Below are positions 1 to 7,566 of a DNA stretch of 64,000 bases, one piece after another; the stretch's first letter is position 1; every line of letters starts with the position of its first letter. This DNA comes from Nocardioides luteus (GTDB taxonomy: Bacteria > Actinomycetota > Actinomycetes > Propionibacteriales > Nocardioidaceae): NCBI RefSeq assembly GCF_015752315.1, contig NZ_JADOVJ010000001.1, forward strand, positions 5,572,501 through 5,636,500, given 5' to 3'. Below the pieces are notes generated by a model, which was not told the DNA's origin, made no database searches, and saw only the letters and a list, made by a program, of their open reading frames with translations. A program made the translations under genes and the position numbers.

Positions 1-9
1 AACGCGAAA

Positions 10-39
10 CGGCCGCCGACCCGGAAGGGGCGGCGGCCG
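10..39 (-). terminator. Hairpin downstream of dnaA
   Basis: Nine-base arms at 10-18 and 31-39 are perfectly complementary around a 12-base loop. The hairpin lies 20 bases beyond the dnaA stop codon. The T-rich tail on the minus strand is weak, so termination is plausible but not certain. Confidence 0.5.
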
Positions 40-58
40 CGTACGACTGCTGGTTCGG

Positions 59-1786
59 CTAGGCCTGGCGCGCCTGCATCTTGACGCGGTTGGTGAGCTC
101 GGAGACCTGGTTGAAGACGGCTCGGCGCTCGGCGAGGAGCTGGTTGATCTTCCGCTCGGCGTACATCACGGTCGTGTGGTCGCGGCCGCCGAAGTGCTTG
201 CCGATCTTGGGCAGGGAGTCCTCGGTGAGCTCACGGCACAGGTACATGGCGATCTGACGGGCCATGACGAGGTGGCGCCCACGCGAGGGGCCGGTGAGCT
301 CGTCGATCGACAGCCCGAAGTAGGCCGCGGTCTGGGCGATGATCAGGCCGGCGGTGATCTCGGGCTCGCCGCCCTCCGGGATCAGGTCCTTGAGGACGAT
401 CTCGGCCAGGGTCAGGTCGACGTCCTGCCGGTTGAGGTTGGCGAACGCCGTCACCCGGATCAGCGCGCCCTCGAGCTCACGGATGTTGGTCTGGATCTTG
501 CTCGCGATGAACTCGAGCACGTCGGGCGGCGCGGTGAGCCGCTCCATCGCCGCCTTCTTACGAAGGATCGCGATGCGGGTCTCGATGTCCGGCGGCTGCA
601 CGTCGGTGATCAGGCCCCACTCAAACCGGTTGCGCAGCCGGTCCTCGAGCGCCTCGAGCCGCTTGGGCGGGCGGTCGGAGGTGAGCACGATCTGCTTGTT
701 GGCGTTGTGGAGCGTGTTGAAGGTGTGGAAGAACTCCTCCTGCGTCTGGGTCTTCCCCTCCAAGAACTGGATGTCGTCGATCAGCAGGACGTCGACATCG
801 CGGTAGCGCCGCTTGAACCGGTCCTGCCGGTCGTCGCGGATCGCGTTGATGAACTCGTTGGTGAACTCCTCCGAGCTGACGTAGCGCACCTTCGCCCCGG
901 AGTAGAGACTCCGGACGTAGTGACCGATCGCGTGCAGCAGGTGGGTCTTGCCCAGACCGGACTCGCCGTAGACGAGCAGCGGGTTGTAGGCCTTGCCCGG
1001 CGCCTCGCTGACCGCGACCGCGGCCGCGTGCGGGAACCGGTTGGACGACCCGATGACGAAGGTCTCGAAGGTGTACTTCGGGTTCAGCCGGGTCTCGAGG
1101 ACGTTGTGGCTCGGCTCGCTCGCCCGTGTCGGCGGACCGGGCACGAGCGGCCGCGGCGGGACCGGCTCCTCGATGGGAGCCACCGGAGGGGCCGGGGGAT
1201 TTGTCGACATATCGGCATAGTCGGGACGTACGTCGTCATGACCTGCCGGCTGGGACGGCTGCTGAGTGGGCGGCGGCACGGTCGGAGCCTGCGGTGCCGC
1301 GTAGGCGACAGGGGCCCCGGGCTCCTCGCGCGGCATCTCGGTGGCCGGCGGGACGCCGGGGATCAGGCCCGGCGCGTTGGTCGGGTAGACCGACTGGTGC
1401 GGGAAGGCCGACGGGTTCGGGAAGGCGTTCTGCTGGAGCGCGGCCGCGGCCGCGTCGGCAGCAGCGATCTCGCGCTCGGAGATCATGATCGCCTGGGTGT
1501 CGGGGTCGGGCGTGACCTCGATGTCGGGGTTGACGGTGACCGCGATCCGGATCTCGCGGTTGAAGATCTCACCGAGCGACTTCTCCAGGGTGCCGCGCAG
1601 GCGGCCCTCGATCTGGTTACGGATGAAGTCGTTGGGGACCTCGACGATCGCGGTCGACCCGTGCAGGGTGAGCGGCTCACTGTCCCGGAGCCAGGCTCGC
1701 TGGTTCGGCGGAAGCTCGGCGACCACCCGCGTCCATGCGGACTGGAGATCTGGCTGTGGTTCTGGCGCGAGGCCGGAGTGCTCCAC
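59..1786 (-). CDS. dnaA: Chromosomal replication initiator DnaA
   Basis: DnaA is the AAA+ ATPase that binds DnaA boxes, melts oriC and loads the DnaB helicase. The 575-aa protein has an N-terminal helicase-interaction domain (about 1-90) and a long Pro/Ala-rich linker (about 120-225), typical of actinobacterial DnaA. The ATPase domain has Walker A GESGLGKT at 274-281 and Walker B VLLIDD at 333-338. A C-terminal HTH carries the [10 protein letters not shown] signature that reads the DnaA box. It is divergent from rpmH, as in other Actinobacteria, so dnaN and oriC are expected just left of the window. The leader contains DnaA-box-like sites, which fits autoregulation. Confidence 0.98.
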   Translation of the reverse strand: MEHSGLAPEPQPDLQSAWTRVVAELPPNQRAWLRDSEPLTLHGSTAIVEVPNDFIRNQIEGRLRGTLEKSLGEIFNREIRIAVTVNPDIEVTPDPDTQAIMISEREIAAADAAAAALQQNAFPNPSAFPHQSVYPTNAPGLIPGVPPATEMPREEPGAPVAYAAPQAPTVPPPTQQPSQPAGHDDVRPDYADMSTNPPAPPVAPIEEPVPPRPLVPGPPTRASEPSHNVLETRLNPKYTFETFVIGSSNRFPHAAAVAVSEAPGKAYNPLLVYGESGLGKTHLLHAIGHYVRSLYSGAKVRYVSSEEFTNEFINAIRDDRQDRFKRRYRDVDVLLIDDIQFLEGKTQTQEEFFHTFNTLHNANKQIVLTSDRPPKRLEALEDRLRNRFEWGLITDVQPPDIETRIAILRKKAAMERLTAPPDVLEFIASKIQTNIRELEGALIRVTAFANLNRQDVDLTLAEIVLKDLIPEGGEPEITAGLIIAQTAAYFGLSIDELTGPSRGRHLVMARQIAMYLCRELTEDSLPKIGKHFGGRDHTTVMYAERKINQLLAERRAVFNQVSELTNRVKMQARQA

Positions 1787-2335
1787 AGATTCCTGCCTTC
1801 CCTGAGGGCTCGGGTGGGTGGTCTTGTCTTGATGCAGCCTGGATTGACGCAGCGGTCAGGTCTACATCCTCCACAGACTTTTCCACAAGCTGTGGAGCAT
1901 CCCCGAATGTAGGCATCGGAGACCAACCGAGACACGTCGCCGTTCTCGAGAATCCGACCGTTTCGGCAGGTCAGGCGGGAAAAATAGATCCCGGCTTGGC
2001 ATCCCCCCGAATGCGGCCGACGCTCCTGACGATGTGCAGGGAAACCTCGGTAGAGGACGAAGTTACCGGCTGGCGACCTCCACGGGCAACCCGTCCTCCA
2101 CAGGTGGAGGCATAATCACAGGGATGTGATAGGGCGTGAGTTTGACCGTGGTTTCGCCGTCCACGTACCGTTGCTAGGTCCGTCGAATCTACGGACGCCG
2201 CATGTCCACGCCTTGGTCGCCGAGGCGCGGACGGGCGGTGTTTGTTGAAACGGCCCGCCTGGAAACACCGAGGGCGACCCCATTCGTGCCGGAAGAGCGA
2301 CCGGCCACCACACCACACCACTAAGGAAGCACCCC
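1787..2335. promoter_or_regulatory. dnaA-rpmH divergent regulatory region with DnaA-box-like sites
   Basis: This 549-bp gene-free stretch separates the divergent dnaA and rpmH genes. A TTTTCCACA box lies at 1879-1887 and closely related TCCTCCACA sequences lie at about 1867 and at 2094-2102. The first is followed by an inverted half (TGTGGAG at 1891). These fit DnaA-controlled dnaA transcription. The cluster is too sparse and lacks an AT-rich unwinding element, so I do not call it the origin. No coding sequence is convincing here. Confidence 0.55.
2142..2171 (+). promoter_or_regulatory. Possible sigma-A promoter for rpmH
   Basis: TTGACC at 2142-2147 is followed after 18 bases by TACCGT at 2166-2171, a reasonable primary-sigma promoter about 165 bases upstream of rpmH. 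It was assigned by eye only. Confidence 0.35.
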
Positions 2336-2473
2336 GTGAGCAAGCGTACTTACCAGCCGAACAACCGCCGCCGTCACAAGACGCACGGTTTCCGCCTGCG
2401 CATGCGCACCCGCGCCGGCCGTGCCATCCTCGCGGCGCGCCGCCGCAAGGGTCGCGCGAGCCTGACCGTCTGA
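2336..2473 (+). CDS. rpmH: 50S ribosomal protein bL34
   Basis: This 45-aa, very Arg/Lys-rich protein begins [13 protein letters not shown] and ends KGRASLTV, the invariant signature of bL34. The GTG start at 2336 is preceded by AAGGAAG at good spacing. It is a structural protein of the large ribosomal subunit that binds 23S rRNA. It heads the rightward rpmH-rnpA-yidD-yidC-jag operon. Confidence 0.97.
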   Translation: MSKRTYQPNNRRRHKTHGFRLRMRTRAGRAILAARRRKGRASLTV

Positions 2474-2498
2474 GGCCCCGGCCTCAGCCACCACGCGC

Positions 2499-2852
2499 GT
2501 GCTGCCACGTCGTCATCGACTGATCGATTCGTCGGGCTTCAAAGAAGCGGTACGACGAGGCAAGCGCGCGGGCTCGAAGAGCCTGGTGGTCCATCTGCTC
2601 CTCCCCGACACCGGCAGCGATGCCACTCGGGAGGGCGACCCGCAGGTGGGCTTCGTGGTGAGCAAGGCCGTCGGCCCGGCCGTCGTCCGGAATCGTGTGA
2701 AGCGCAGACTGCGTCATCAGGCCCGGGAGTCCCTGAGCGGACTCCCGGGCTCTGCTGTGCTTGTGGTCCGTGCGCTTCCCGCTGCCGCCGACGCCGACTA
2801 CGACGCGCTCGGCGCCGATCTGCGGCGCTGCCTGGAGCGGGTGCTCCGATGA
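2499..2852 (+). CDS. rnpA: Ribonuclease P protein component
   Basis: This 117-aa basic protein assists the RNase P RNA in cleaving 5' leaders from tRNA precursors. It begins MLPRRHRLIDSSGFKEAVRRG. It carries the RNR-type signature near VVRNRVKRRLRHQ (about residues 65-77), which forms the RNA-contacting helix. The GTG start lies 25 bases after rpmH, and its stop overlaps the ATG of yidD (ATGA), which suggests translational coupling. Confidence 0.96.
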   Translation: MLPRRHRLIDSSGFKEAVRRGKRAGSKSLVVHLLLPDTGSDATREGDPQVGFVVSKAVGPAVVRNRVKRRLRHQARESLSGLPGSAVLVVRALPAAADADYDALGADLRRCLERVLR

Positions 2853-3172
2853 GCACAGCAGTCCGCGTCGTACGTGGCGGCCTCGACAGGTTCGACCACC
2901 TGGTCGCGTCCGTCCTGATCGGGCTGCTGCACGTGTGGCGGACTCTCGTCAGTCCGCTCTACGGCGATGTGTGCCGCTACTACCCGTCGTGCTCGGCGTA
3001 CGGACTCGAGGCCGTCAGGACGCACGGCCCGTGGCGCGGGAGCTGGCTGACGGCGCGCCGTCTGGCCCGGTGCGTCCCCTGGGCCAAGACCCGGGGCTTC
3101 GATCCCGTACCTACCAAAACCCCTGAAGACGTTGTCCGTGTAAGTGCGGACTCCCCAAACCGAGGAGCCTGA
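2849..3172 (+). CDS. yidD: Membrane protein insertion efficiency factor YidD
   Basis: This 107-aa protein of the YidD family (PF01809) works beside YidC at the inner membrane face. It contains the family core CRYYPSCSAYGLEAV with its conserved cysteines (about residues 42-56), and a third conserved Cys in RCVPW. Its start overlaps the rnpA stop by four bases, and yidC follows four bases after its stop, so the three genes are coupled. Confidence 0.95.
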   Translation: MSTAVRVVRGGLDRFDHLVASVLIGLLHVWRTLVSPLYGDVCRYYPSCSAYGLEAVRTHGPWRGSWLTARRLARCVPWAKTRGFDPVPTKTPEDVVRVSADSPNRGA

Positions 3173-3176
3173 TTCC

Positions 3177-4169
3177 GTGGGAGCCATAGGCGATCTGTTC
3201 GGATGGATCGCAACACCGCTGTATTACGCCATCTCGGGCATCCTGCTCGTGTGGCAGAAGGCGTTCGCGTACGTCATTCCGTCTGAAGGCTGGCAGTGGG
3301 CTCTGGCCATCGTCGGCCTGACCGTGACCATCCGAGCGCTGCTGATCCCGCTGTTCGTGAAGCAGATCAACTCCAGCCGCAACATGCAGCTGCTGCAGCC
3401 GAAGGTCCGCGAGCTTCAGAAGAAGTACGGTCACGACCGCGAGAAGCTCGCCAACGAGACCATGAAGCTCTACAAGGACTCGGGCACCAACCCGTTCGCG
3501 TCCTGCCTGCCGCTGCTGCTGCAGATGCCGATCTTCTTCGTCCTGTTCCGGATGCTCGAGCACGCCTCGGACGGCATCGGCAAGGGATTCCTGAGCGACG
3601 AGGCCGCCCACGAGTTCGCCACGTCGACCTGGCTCGGCTCGCTGCTCTCGGACCAGTTCACGACGGCCGACCACACCAGCACGTACTTCCTGACCGGCTT
3701 CCTGGTCGTGGCGATGATCGCCACCACGTTCCTCACCCAGCGTCAGCTGATGTCGAAGAACATGCCGGCCGACGCGATGACCGGACAGTACGCCCAGCAG
3801 CAGAAGCTTCTGCTCTACGTCCTCCCCGTCGTGTTCGCCGTCGGTGGTATCGCCTTCCCGGTCGGAACGATCCTCTACTGGACCTCCTCCAACCTGTGGA
3901 CCATGGGCCAGCAGTTCTACGTGATCCGCAACAACCCGGCCCCGGGCACTCCGGCGTTCGAGGCGAAGCAGGAGCGTGACAAGGCCAAGCGCCGGAAGAA
4001 GGGCCTGACCGACGCGGAGATCGACATCGCCGAGGCCAACGAGGCGGCGGAGGCGGAGAAGCGCTCCGCGACGCGTACGCAGCCCAAGAACCAGACCAGG
4101 AGCCAGCGGAAGAAGGCCGGCACGAGCGCCGGTCGCTCCACGACCCAGAAGAACGGGGGAACCAAGTGA
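3177..4169 (+). CDS. yidC: Membrane protein insertase YidC
   Basis: This 330-aa YidC/Oxa1/Alb3 insertase places membrane proteins into the bilayer with or without SecYEG. It has the five-helix YidC2 core without the large Gram-negative periplasmic domain. The core includes a first membrane segment near residues 40-60, a cytoplasmic hairpin with QKKYGHDREKLANE, and the FASCLPLLLQMPIFFVLF segment. The C-terminus is long, basic and Lys/Arg-rich, suited to ribosome contact. I chose GTG 3177 because GAGGAG lies about ten bases upstream. An in-frame GTG at 3144 would add 11 residues inside yidD. Confidence 0.95.
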   Translation: MGAIGDLFGWIATPLYYAISGILLVWQKAFAYVIPSEGWQWALAIVGLTVTIRALLIPLFVKQINSSRNMQLLQPKVRELQKKYGHDREKLANETMKLYKDSGTNPFASCLPLLLQMPIFFVLFRMLEHASDGIGKGFLSDEAAHEFATSTWLGSLLSDQFTTADHTSTYFLTGFLVVAMIATTFLTQRQLMSKNMPADAMTGQYAQQQKLLLYVLPVVFAVGGIAFPVGTILYWTSSNLWTMGQQFYVIRNNPAPGTPAFEAKQERDKAKRRKKGLTDAEIDIAEANEAAEAEKRSATRTQPKNQTRSQRKKAGTSAGRSTTQKNGGTK

Positions 4170-4687
4170 CGACTCAGGACGTGAGCGAGACCGTGACCGA
4201 GACTGAAGACGCGGTCACCGAAGAGACGCGCCTCAAGCAGCTCGAGCAGGAGGGTGACATCGCGGCGGACTACCTCGAGGAGCTCCTCGACATCGCCGAC
4301 CTGGACGGTGACCTCGACATGGACGTCGAGGGCGACCGTGCCGCGGTCTCGATCGTCGGTGGCGACCTGCAGCAGCTGGTCGGCCGGCACGGAGAGGTCC
4401 TGGACGCGCTCCAGGAGCTGACCCGGCTCGCTGTCTACCGCGAGACCGGCGAGCGGTCCCGGCTGATGCTCGACGTCGGTGGCTACCGCGCCGACCGTCG
4501 CTCGACGCTGATGGCGCTTGCCGAGGAGACCGTCGCGAAGGTCAAGGAGTCCGGTGCGCCGGTCTCGCTCAAGCCGATGTCGCCGTTCGAGCGGAAGGTC
4601 GTCCACGACGCCGTCGCCGCCGCGGGACTCACCTCCGAGTCCTCCGGTGTGGAGCCGCGACGCTACGTGGTCGTCCTGCCTGAGTGA
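4166..4687 (+). CDS. jag: KH/R3H RNA-binding protein Jag (KhpB)
   Basis: This 173-aa protein is predicted to bind single-stranded RNA. It has an acidic N-terminal segment. A KH domain spans about residues 60-110, with a GRHGEVLDALQ loop as the GxxG variant. A C-terminal R3H domain spans about 115-173, with the core motif SPFERKVVHDAV. The Jag-N domain seen in Firmicutes is absent, as usual for Actinobacteria. Its GTG start overlaps the yidC stop (GTGA). A strong bidirectional terminator follows. Confidence 0.94.
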   Translation: MTTQDVSETVTETEDAVTEETRLKQLEQEGDIAADYLEELLDIADLDGDLDMDVEGDRAAVSIVGGDLQQLVGRHGEVLDALQELTRLAVYRETGERSRLMLDVGGYRADRRSTLMALAEETVAKVKESGAPVSLKPMSPFERKVVHDAVAAAGLTSESSGVEPRRYVVVLPE

Positions 4688-4696
4688 CGCTGACAC

Positions 4697-4744
4697 AAAG
4701 AGATCGCCCCTCGTGCCGACTGGCACGAGGGGCGATCTTCTTTG
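4697..4744. terminator. Strong bidirectional intrinsic terminator
   Basis: Perfect 16-base arms at 4702-4717 and 4722-4737 surround a four-base loop. An A-rich flank on the left (CAAAGA) and a T-rich flank on the right (TTCTTTG) make it usable from both sides. It separates the rightward jag operon from the leftward L,D-transpeptidase gene. Confidence 0.85.
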
Positions 4745-4750
4745 TGCGGA

Positions 4751-4766
4751 TGTTTCACGTGGAACG
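4751..4766. promoter_or_regulatory. parS centromere site (one mismatch)
   Basis: TGTTTCACGTGGAACG matches the universal ParB-binding site TGTTTCACGTGAAACA with a single change in the core right arm. It is the leftmost of five parS-like sites in the window, and parB itself is at 8.8 kb. Confidence 0.7.
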
Positions 4767-4790
4767 GGGGAACCGCGCCATCTCGGTGTG

Positions 4791-4813
4791 GTGGTCTCGA
4801 CAAGCTCGACCAC
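4791..4813. repeat. Dispersed 23-bp palindrome, single copy
   Basis: The sequence begins GTGGTCTCGAC and ends GCTCGACCAC. It is a lone copy of the imperfect palindrome that recurs about 22 times between here and 11,974. It lies just beyond the L,D-transpeptidase stop codon. Confidence 0.8.
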
Positions 4814-4820
4814 CGTCCGG

Positions 4821-5576
4821 CTAGGACCAGTAGACGATGACCCGGTCGCCGATGCGGATCTGGTCGAAGACCCACGCGATGGACGACTTGTTGCGGACGT
4901 TCACGCAGCCGTGGGAGCAGCCGTTGTAGCCGCGGGCGGCGAAGTCGGGCGAGTAGTGCACGGCCTGGCCGCCGTTGAAGAACATCGCGTACGGCATCGG
5001 CGTGTGGTAGATCGACGAGACGTGGTTGCGGCTCTTGCGGTAGACCTTGAAGGCGCCCTCGCGGGTCTTGGTGTCCGCGCAACCGAAGCGGGCATCCATC
5101 GCCCGGACGATCTTGCCGGCGCGTACGTAGCGCATCCGGCGGTCGGTCTTGTCGACGCAGAGCACTCGGCCGGTGAGGCAGCGGCGGTCGAGGTTGTAGA
5201 GCGCCGCGTCGGTCGGGGTGCTCGTCAGCGAGCGGAGGCGGTCGAGGGTGCGCTGGTTGACCTTGCCGGTGATGGCCAGGTGCTGGTTGCGCTGGAAGAC
5301 CTTGACGGCGCCGGTGGTCTTGGAGCCGTAGTTGCCGGTGACGCGGCCGGTGTAGATGCGCCGCTCCTTGAGGCGAGCCTGAACCCTCCGCACCCCGATG
5401 CCGGTCGAGCCCTGCTGGTAGAGGACGGTGTAGGCCGTGTGGAAGCCGGTCTGGCCGATGGAGGCCGACGGCGCACTGGCCTGGGCGCCGCCGGGCGCCG
5501 CGATCGAGCCCAGGGAGAATCCCAGGGCAAGGAGGGTGGTGAGGAAGATCGCCACCGGGGTTCTACGGACGTTCAC
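4821..5576 (-). CDS. Secreted L,D-transpeptidase with peptidoglycan-binding domain
   Basis: This 251-aa exported enzyme is predicted to form 3-3 cross-links in peptidoglycan. A signal peptide covers about residues 1-34. A PG_binding_1 domain (about 55-115, with GVRRVQARLKERRIYTG) is followed by a YkuD catalytic domain with SHGCVNVR at 221-228. The catalytic cysteine is Cys224 and the upstream conserved His is in AVHYSP. Start GTG 5576 is preceded by GGAG five bases away, favouring it over other starts. It is monocistronic and bounded by the terminator at 4697. Its upstream side faces the repeat array. Confidence 0.93.
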   Translation of the reverse strand: MNVRRTPVAIFLTTLLALGFSLGSIAAPGGAQASAPSASIGQTGFHTAYTVLYQQGSTGIGVRRVQARLKERRIYTGRVTGNYGSKTTGAVKVFQRNQHLAITGKVNQRTLDRLRSLTSTPTDAALYNLDRRCLTGRVLCVDKTDRRMRYVRAGKIVRAMDARFGCADTKTREGAFKVYRKSRNHVSSIYHTPMPYAMFFNGGQAVHYSPDFAARGYNGCSHGCVNVRNKSSIAWVFDQIRIGDRVIVYWS

Positions 5577-5804
5577 ATCATCTCCGTGGGGTCAAGGAAT
5601 CGTGGCCCGGTCGGGCGGGCCGCTGGGGTCGCACTCGGGGTGCGACGTTCTACGACTAAGACGTTCGAGCAGCGTGCGCGGTTGCATCAGATTGCGCGAT
5701 GGCTGCTCGCGGACTTTAGCGCACCGGGAGCCCCTGAGACCCCTTTCCGGACCCTTCTCTGGATTCGTCGGGACGTGGTCGCTCGAGGGGGTTGTTGGTG
5801 GGTG
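5577..5804. other. Gene-free upstream region of the L,D-transpeptidase
   Basis: No convincing gene lies here. The block holds the leader and promoter area of the L,D-transpeptidase gene on the minus strand. It leads into the parS site and palindrome array that follow. Short open frames on either strand lack ribosome sites and family features. Confidence 0.5.
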
Positions 5805-5820
5805 TGTTTCACGTGAAACG
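5805..5820. promoter_or_regulatory. parS centromere site
   Basis: TGTTTCACGTGAAACG matches the 16-bp parS consensus at 15 of 16 positions, including the complete core palindrome. It is immediately followed by the palindrome array. Confidence 0.92.
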
Positions 5821-5825
5821 GGGTG

Positions 5826-6147
5826 GTGGTCGAGCCTGTCGAGACCACGGTGTGTGCGGGGTCGGTGTCGTGGTCTCGACAGGCTCGACCACCGTGCTTG
5901 CGGTCATCGAGCTTGTCGAGATGACTCTCGTTGGGGTCATGGTCTCGACAGGCTCGACCACCGTTCTTCGGGTCACCGAGCTTGTCGAGGGGCTGTGGTT
6001 GGGGGTGGTGGTCTCGACAGGCTCGACCACCGTGGTGCCGGTCATCGAGCTTGTCGAGATGACCTCGGACGGGAGGTGCTCGGTCATCGAGCTTGTCGAG
6101 ATGACCTCGGACGGGAGGTGCTCGGTCATCGAGCTTGTCGAGATGAC
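5826..6147. repeat. Array of nine to ten copies of the 23-bp palindrome
   Basis: Copies start at about 5826, 5870, 5903, 5939, 5972 (partial), 6008, 6041, 6083 and 6125. Two sequence types alternate: a GTGGTC...GACCAC type and a GTCATC...GATGAC type. In each, the compensating changes in both arms keep the palindrome. The last three copies are tandem duplicates with a 42-bp period, spacer included. There is no coding potential. Confidence 0.9.
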
Positions 6148-6149
6148 CT

Positions 6150-6458
6150 TCACTGCGGGGGCGGGTCCAAGGGGTGCGGCGTCTGCGACGTGTTGGCGAG
6201 GCGTGGGAGGTCGCCGAGCTGTCCTCTGATGAGCGCGAGCCGTTTCGCGCGGCTCCAGTTCTGAAGCTGCTTCTCCCGGTCGAAGGCATGGGCGACGTTG
6301 TCGTACTGCTCGTACCAGACCAGCTGCACGGGGAGGCGATGGCGGGTGTACTCCGAGCCGAGGCCCACGCGGTGCTCGGACATCCGGCGTTCGAGGTCGG
6401 TCGTGCTGCCGACGTAGAGGGTTCGGTCTGCGCAGAGAAGCATGTAGGTGTAAGCCAT
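6150..6458 (-). CDS. GIY-YIG nuclease family protein (UPF0213/YhbQ-like)
   Basis: This 102-aa single-domain protein begins MAYTYMLLCADRTLYVGSTT. The Tyr pair and the YVGST element correspond to the GIY-YIG core. The catalytic Arg lies in DLERRMSEH (residues 21-29), and the conserved Glu/Asn region is EKQLQNWSRAKR (62-73). Upstream in-frame ATGs at 6467 and 6470 are possible; none has a good ribosome site. The stop codon is directly beside the last palindrome of the array, and four more palindromes lie upstream, so the gene is enclosed by repeats. Members are single-domain nucleases whose natural targets are poorly known. Confidence 0.85.
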   Translation of the reverse strand: MAYTYMLLCADRTLYVGSTTDLERRMSEHRVGLGSEYTRHRLPVQLVWYEQYDNVAHAFDREKQLQNWSRAKRLALIRGQLGDLPRLANTSQTPHPLDPPPQ

Positions 6459-6516
6459 GCCGCTCATCATGAGCGGGACCACCGACAGTTTCTGAGTACG
6501 AGGTCGAGCCGATCCG

Positions 6517-6680
6517 GAGGTCGAGCTTGTCGAGACCTCGGGGGTGGTGAGGGGTGGTGGTCTCGACAGGCTCGACCACCGGCAGGGCCGGTCGGTCTCG
6601 GCGAGGGCTCTCGCGTCGGTGGTCGAGCTTGTCGAGACCACGCGTGGAGCGGACGGGGTGGTCTCGACAGGCTCGACCAC
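6517..6680. repeat. Four copies of the 23-bp palindrome
   Basis: Copies occur at about 6517-6539 (GAGGTC...GACCTC variant with matching arm changes), 6557-6579, 6619-6641 and 6658-6680, in alternating orientations. The stretch between the nuclease gene and rsmG has no gene. Confidence 0.88.
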
Positions 6681-6722
6681 CAGGGGGGCACGGTTGTTTA
6701 GGGCGGGAAGTTCTGGGTTGTG

Positions 6723-6738
6723 CGTTTCACGTGAAACA
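6723..6738. promoter_or_regulatory. parS centromere site in the rsmG leader
   Basis: CGTTTCACGTGAAACA has the full parS core and ends nine bases before the rsmG start codon, so ParB binding here would overlap rsmG translation or transcription signals. Confidence 0.92.
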
Positions 6739-6747
6739 GTTTGATCT

Positions 6748-7482
6748 GTGAGCGAGGAGCGTGAGGGTGTGGAGGGTCTCGGGAAGATCGATCCCCGAGG
6801 GGAGAAGGTCTTTCCGGCCGATCGGCTGGAGCTCGCGGAGAGGTACGCGGCCTGGCTGGCGGACGCCGGGGTGGTGCGAGGTCTGATCGGGCCCCGAGAG
6901 GTTCCGCGGCTGTGGGACCGGCACATCCTCAACTGCGCCGTGCTCGGCGAGGTGATCCCGGAAGGGGTCGCCGTGGCGGACATCGGCTCCGGCGCGGGGC
7001 TCCCGGGCCTGGTCCTCGCGATCGCCCGCCCGGATCTGCAGATCACGCTGATCGAGCCGCTGCTGCGGCGTACGACCTTTCTCGAGGAGGTCGCCGAGGA
7101 TCTCGGGCTCGAGAACGTGACGGTGCTGCGGGGGAGGGCGGATGCCTTCCACGGTGAGCTCGGGTTCGACGTGGTGACCTCGCGAGCGGTCGCCGGCCTG
7201 GGGAAGCTGCTCGACTGGTCGATGCCGTTGGTGGTTCCCACCGGAGCGCTCGTCGCGATGAAGGGGTCGAGCATCGAGGCGGAGATCGCGGAGGCCGACT
7301 CGGAGCTGAAGAAGTGGGGATGCGCCCCTCCGACGGTCTCGGAGCTCGGTGTAGGCGTTTTGGAGACGACAACTGTCGCGGTTCGGGTGGTTTGGTCGGA
7401 TCCCGCACGGGTAGATTGGCCGCCGGTCCCGAAGGGCGGCCAGAAGGGGTCCAAGGGTGGGTCCCGGAAGAAGCGCCGCTGA
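6748..7482 (+). CDS. rsmG: 16S rRNA m7G527 methyltransferase RsmG (GidB)
   Basis: This 244-aa SAM-dependent enzyme methylates N7 of G527 in 16S rRNA, and its loss gives low-level streptomycin resistance in other bacteria. The Rossmann motif I is DIGSGAGLPGL near residues 75-85. The rRNA-binding N-terminus includes PREVPRLWDRHILNC, and the SRAVAGL segment is the family motif VI region. The C-terminus is a basic Gly/Lys tail. Start GTG 6748 has no clear Shine-Dalgarno sequence and follows a parS site. The gene is upstream of parA, the standard actinobacterial arrangement. Confidence 0.95.
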   Translation: MSEEREGVEGLGKIDPRGEKVFPADRLELAERYAAWLADAGVVRGLIGPREVPRLWDRHILNCAVLGEVIPEGVAVADIGSGAGLPGLVLAIARPDLQITLIEPLLRRTTFLEEVAEDLGLENVTVLRGRADAFHGELGFDVVTSRAVAGLGKLLDWSMPLVVPTGALVAMKGSSIEAEIAEADSELKKWGCAPPTVSELGVGVLETTTVAVRVVWSDPARVDWPPVPKGGQKGSKGGSRKKRR

Positions 7483-7495
7483 CGCGCACAACGCG

Positions 7496-7544
7496 GTGGT
7501 CTCGACAGGCTCGACCACCGGGTGGTCTCGACAAGCTCGACCAC
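7496..7544. repeat. Two adjacent copies of the 23-bp palindrome
   Basis: Copies at 7496-7518 and 7522-7544 lie between rsmG and parA, three bases apart. The second supplies an in-frame GTG upstream of parA that I do not accept as its start. Confidence 0.88.
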
Positions 7545-7566
7545 CGGCTATGGAGGATTAGGAACT

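Noticed and set aside
1787..2335. Chromosomal origin oriC in the dnaA-rpmH gap
   Set aside because: Only a few DnaA-like boxes and no AT-rich unwinding region; in Actinobacteria oriC normally lies between dnaA and dnaN, which is left of this window.
5826..6147. CRISPR array
   Set aside because: Units are palindromes in both orientations with irregular or repeated spacers, and there are no cas genes. It is a dispersed palindrome family.
7522..7566. Upstream GTG start of parA
   Set aside because: It would translate a palindromic repeat; ATG 7567 has a good ribosome site and normal N-terminus.
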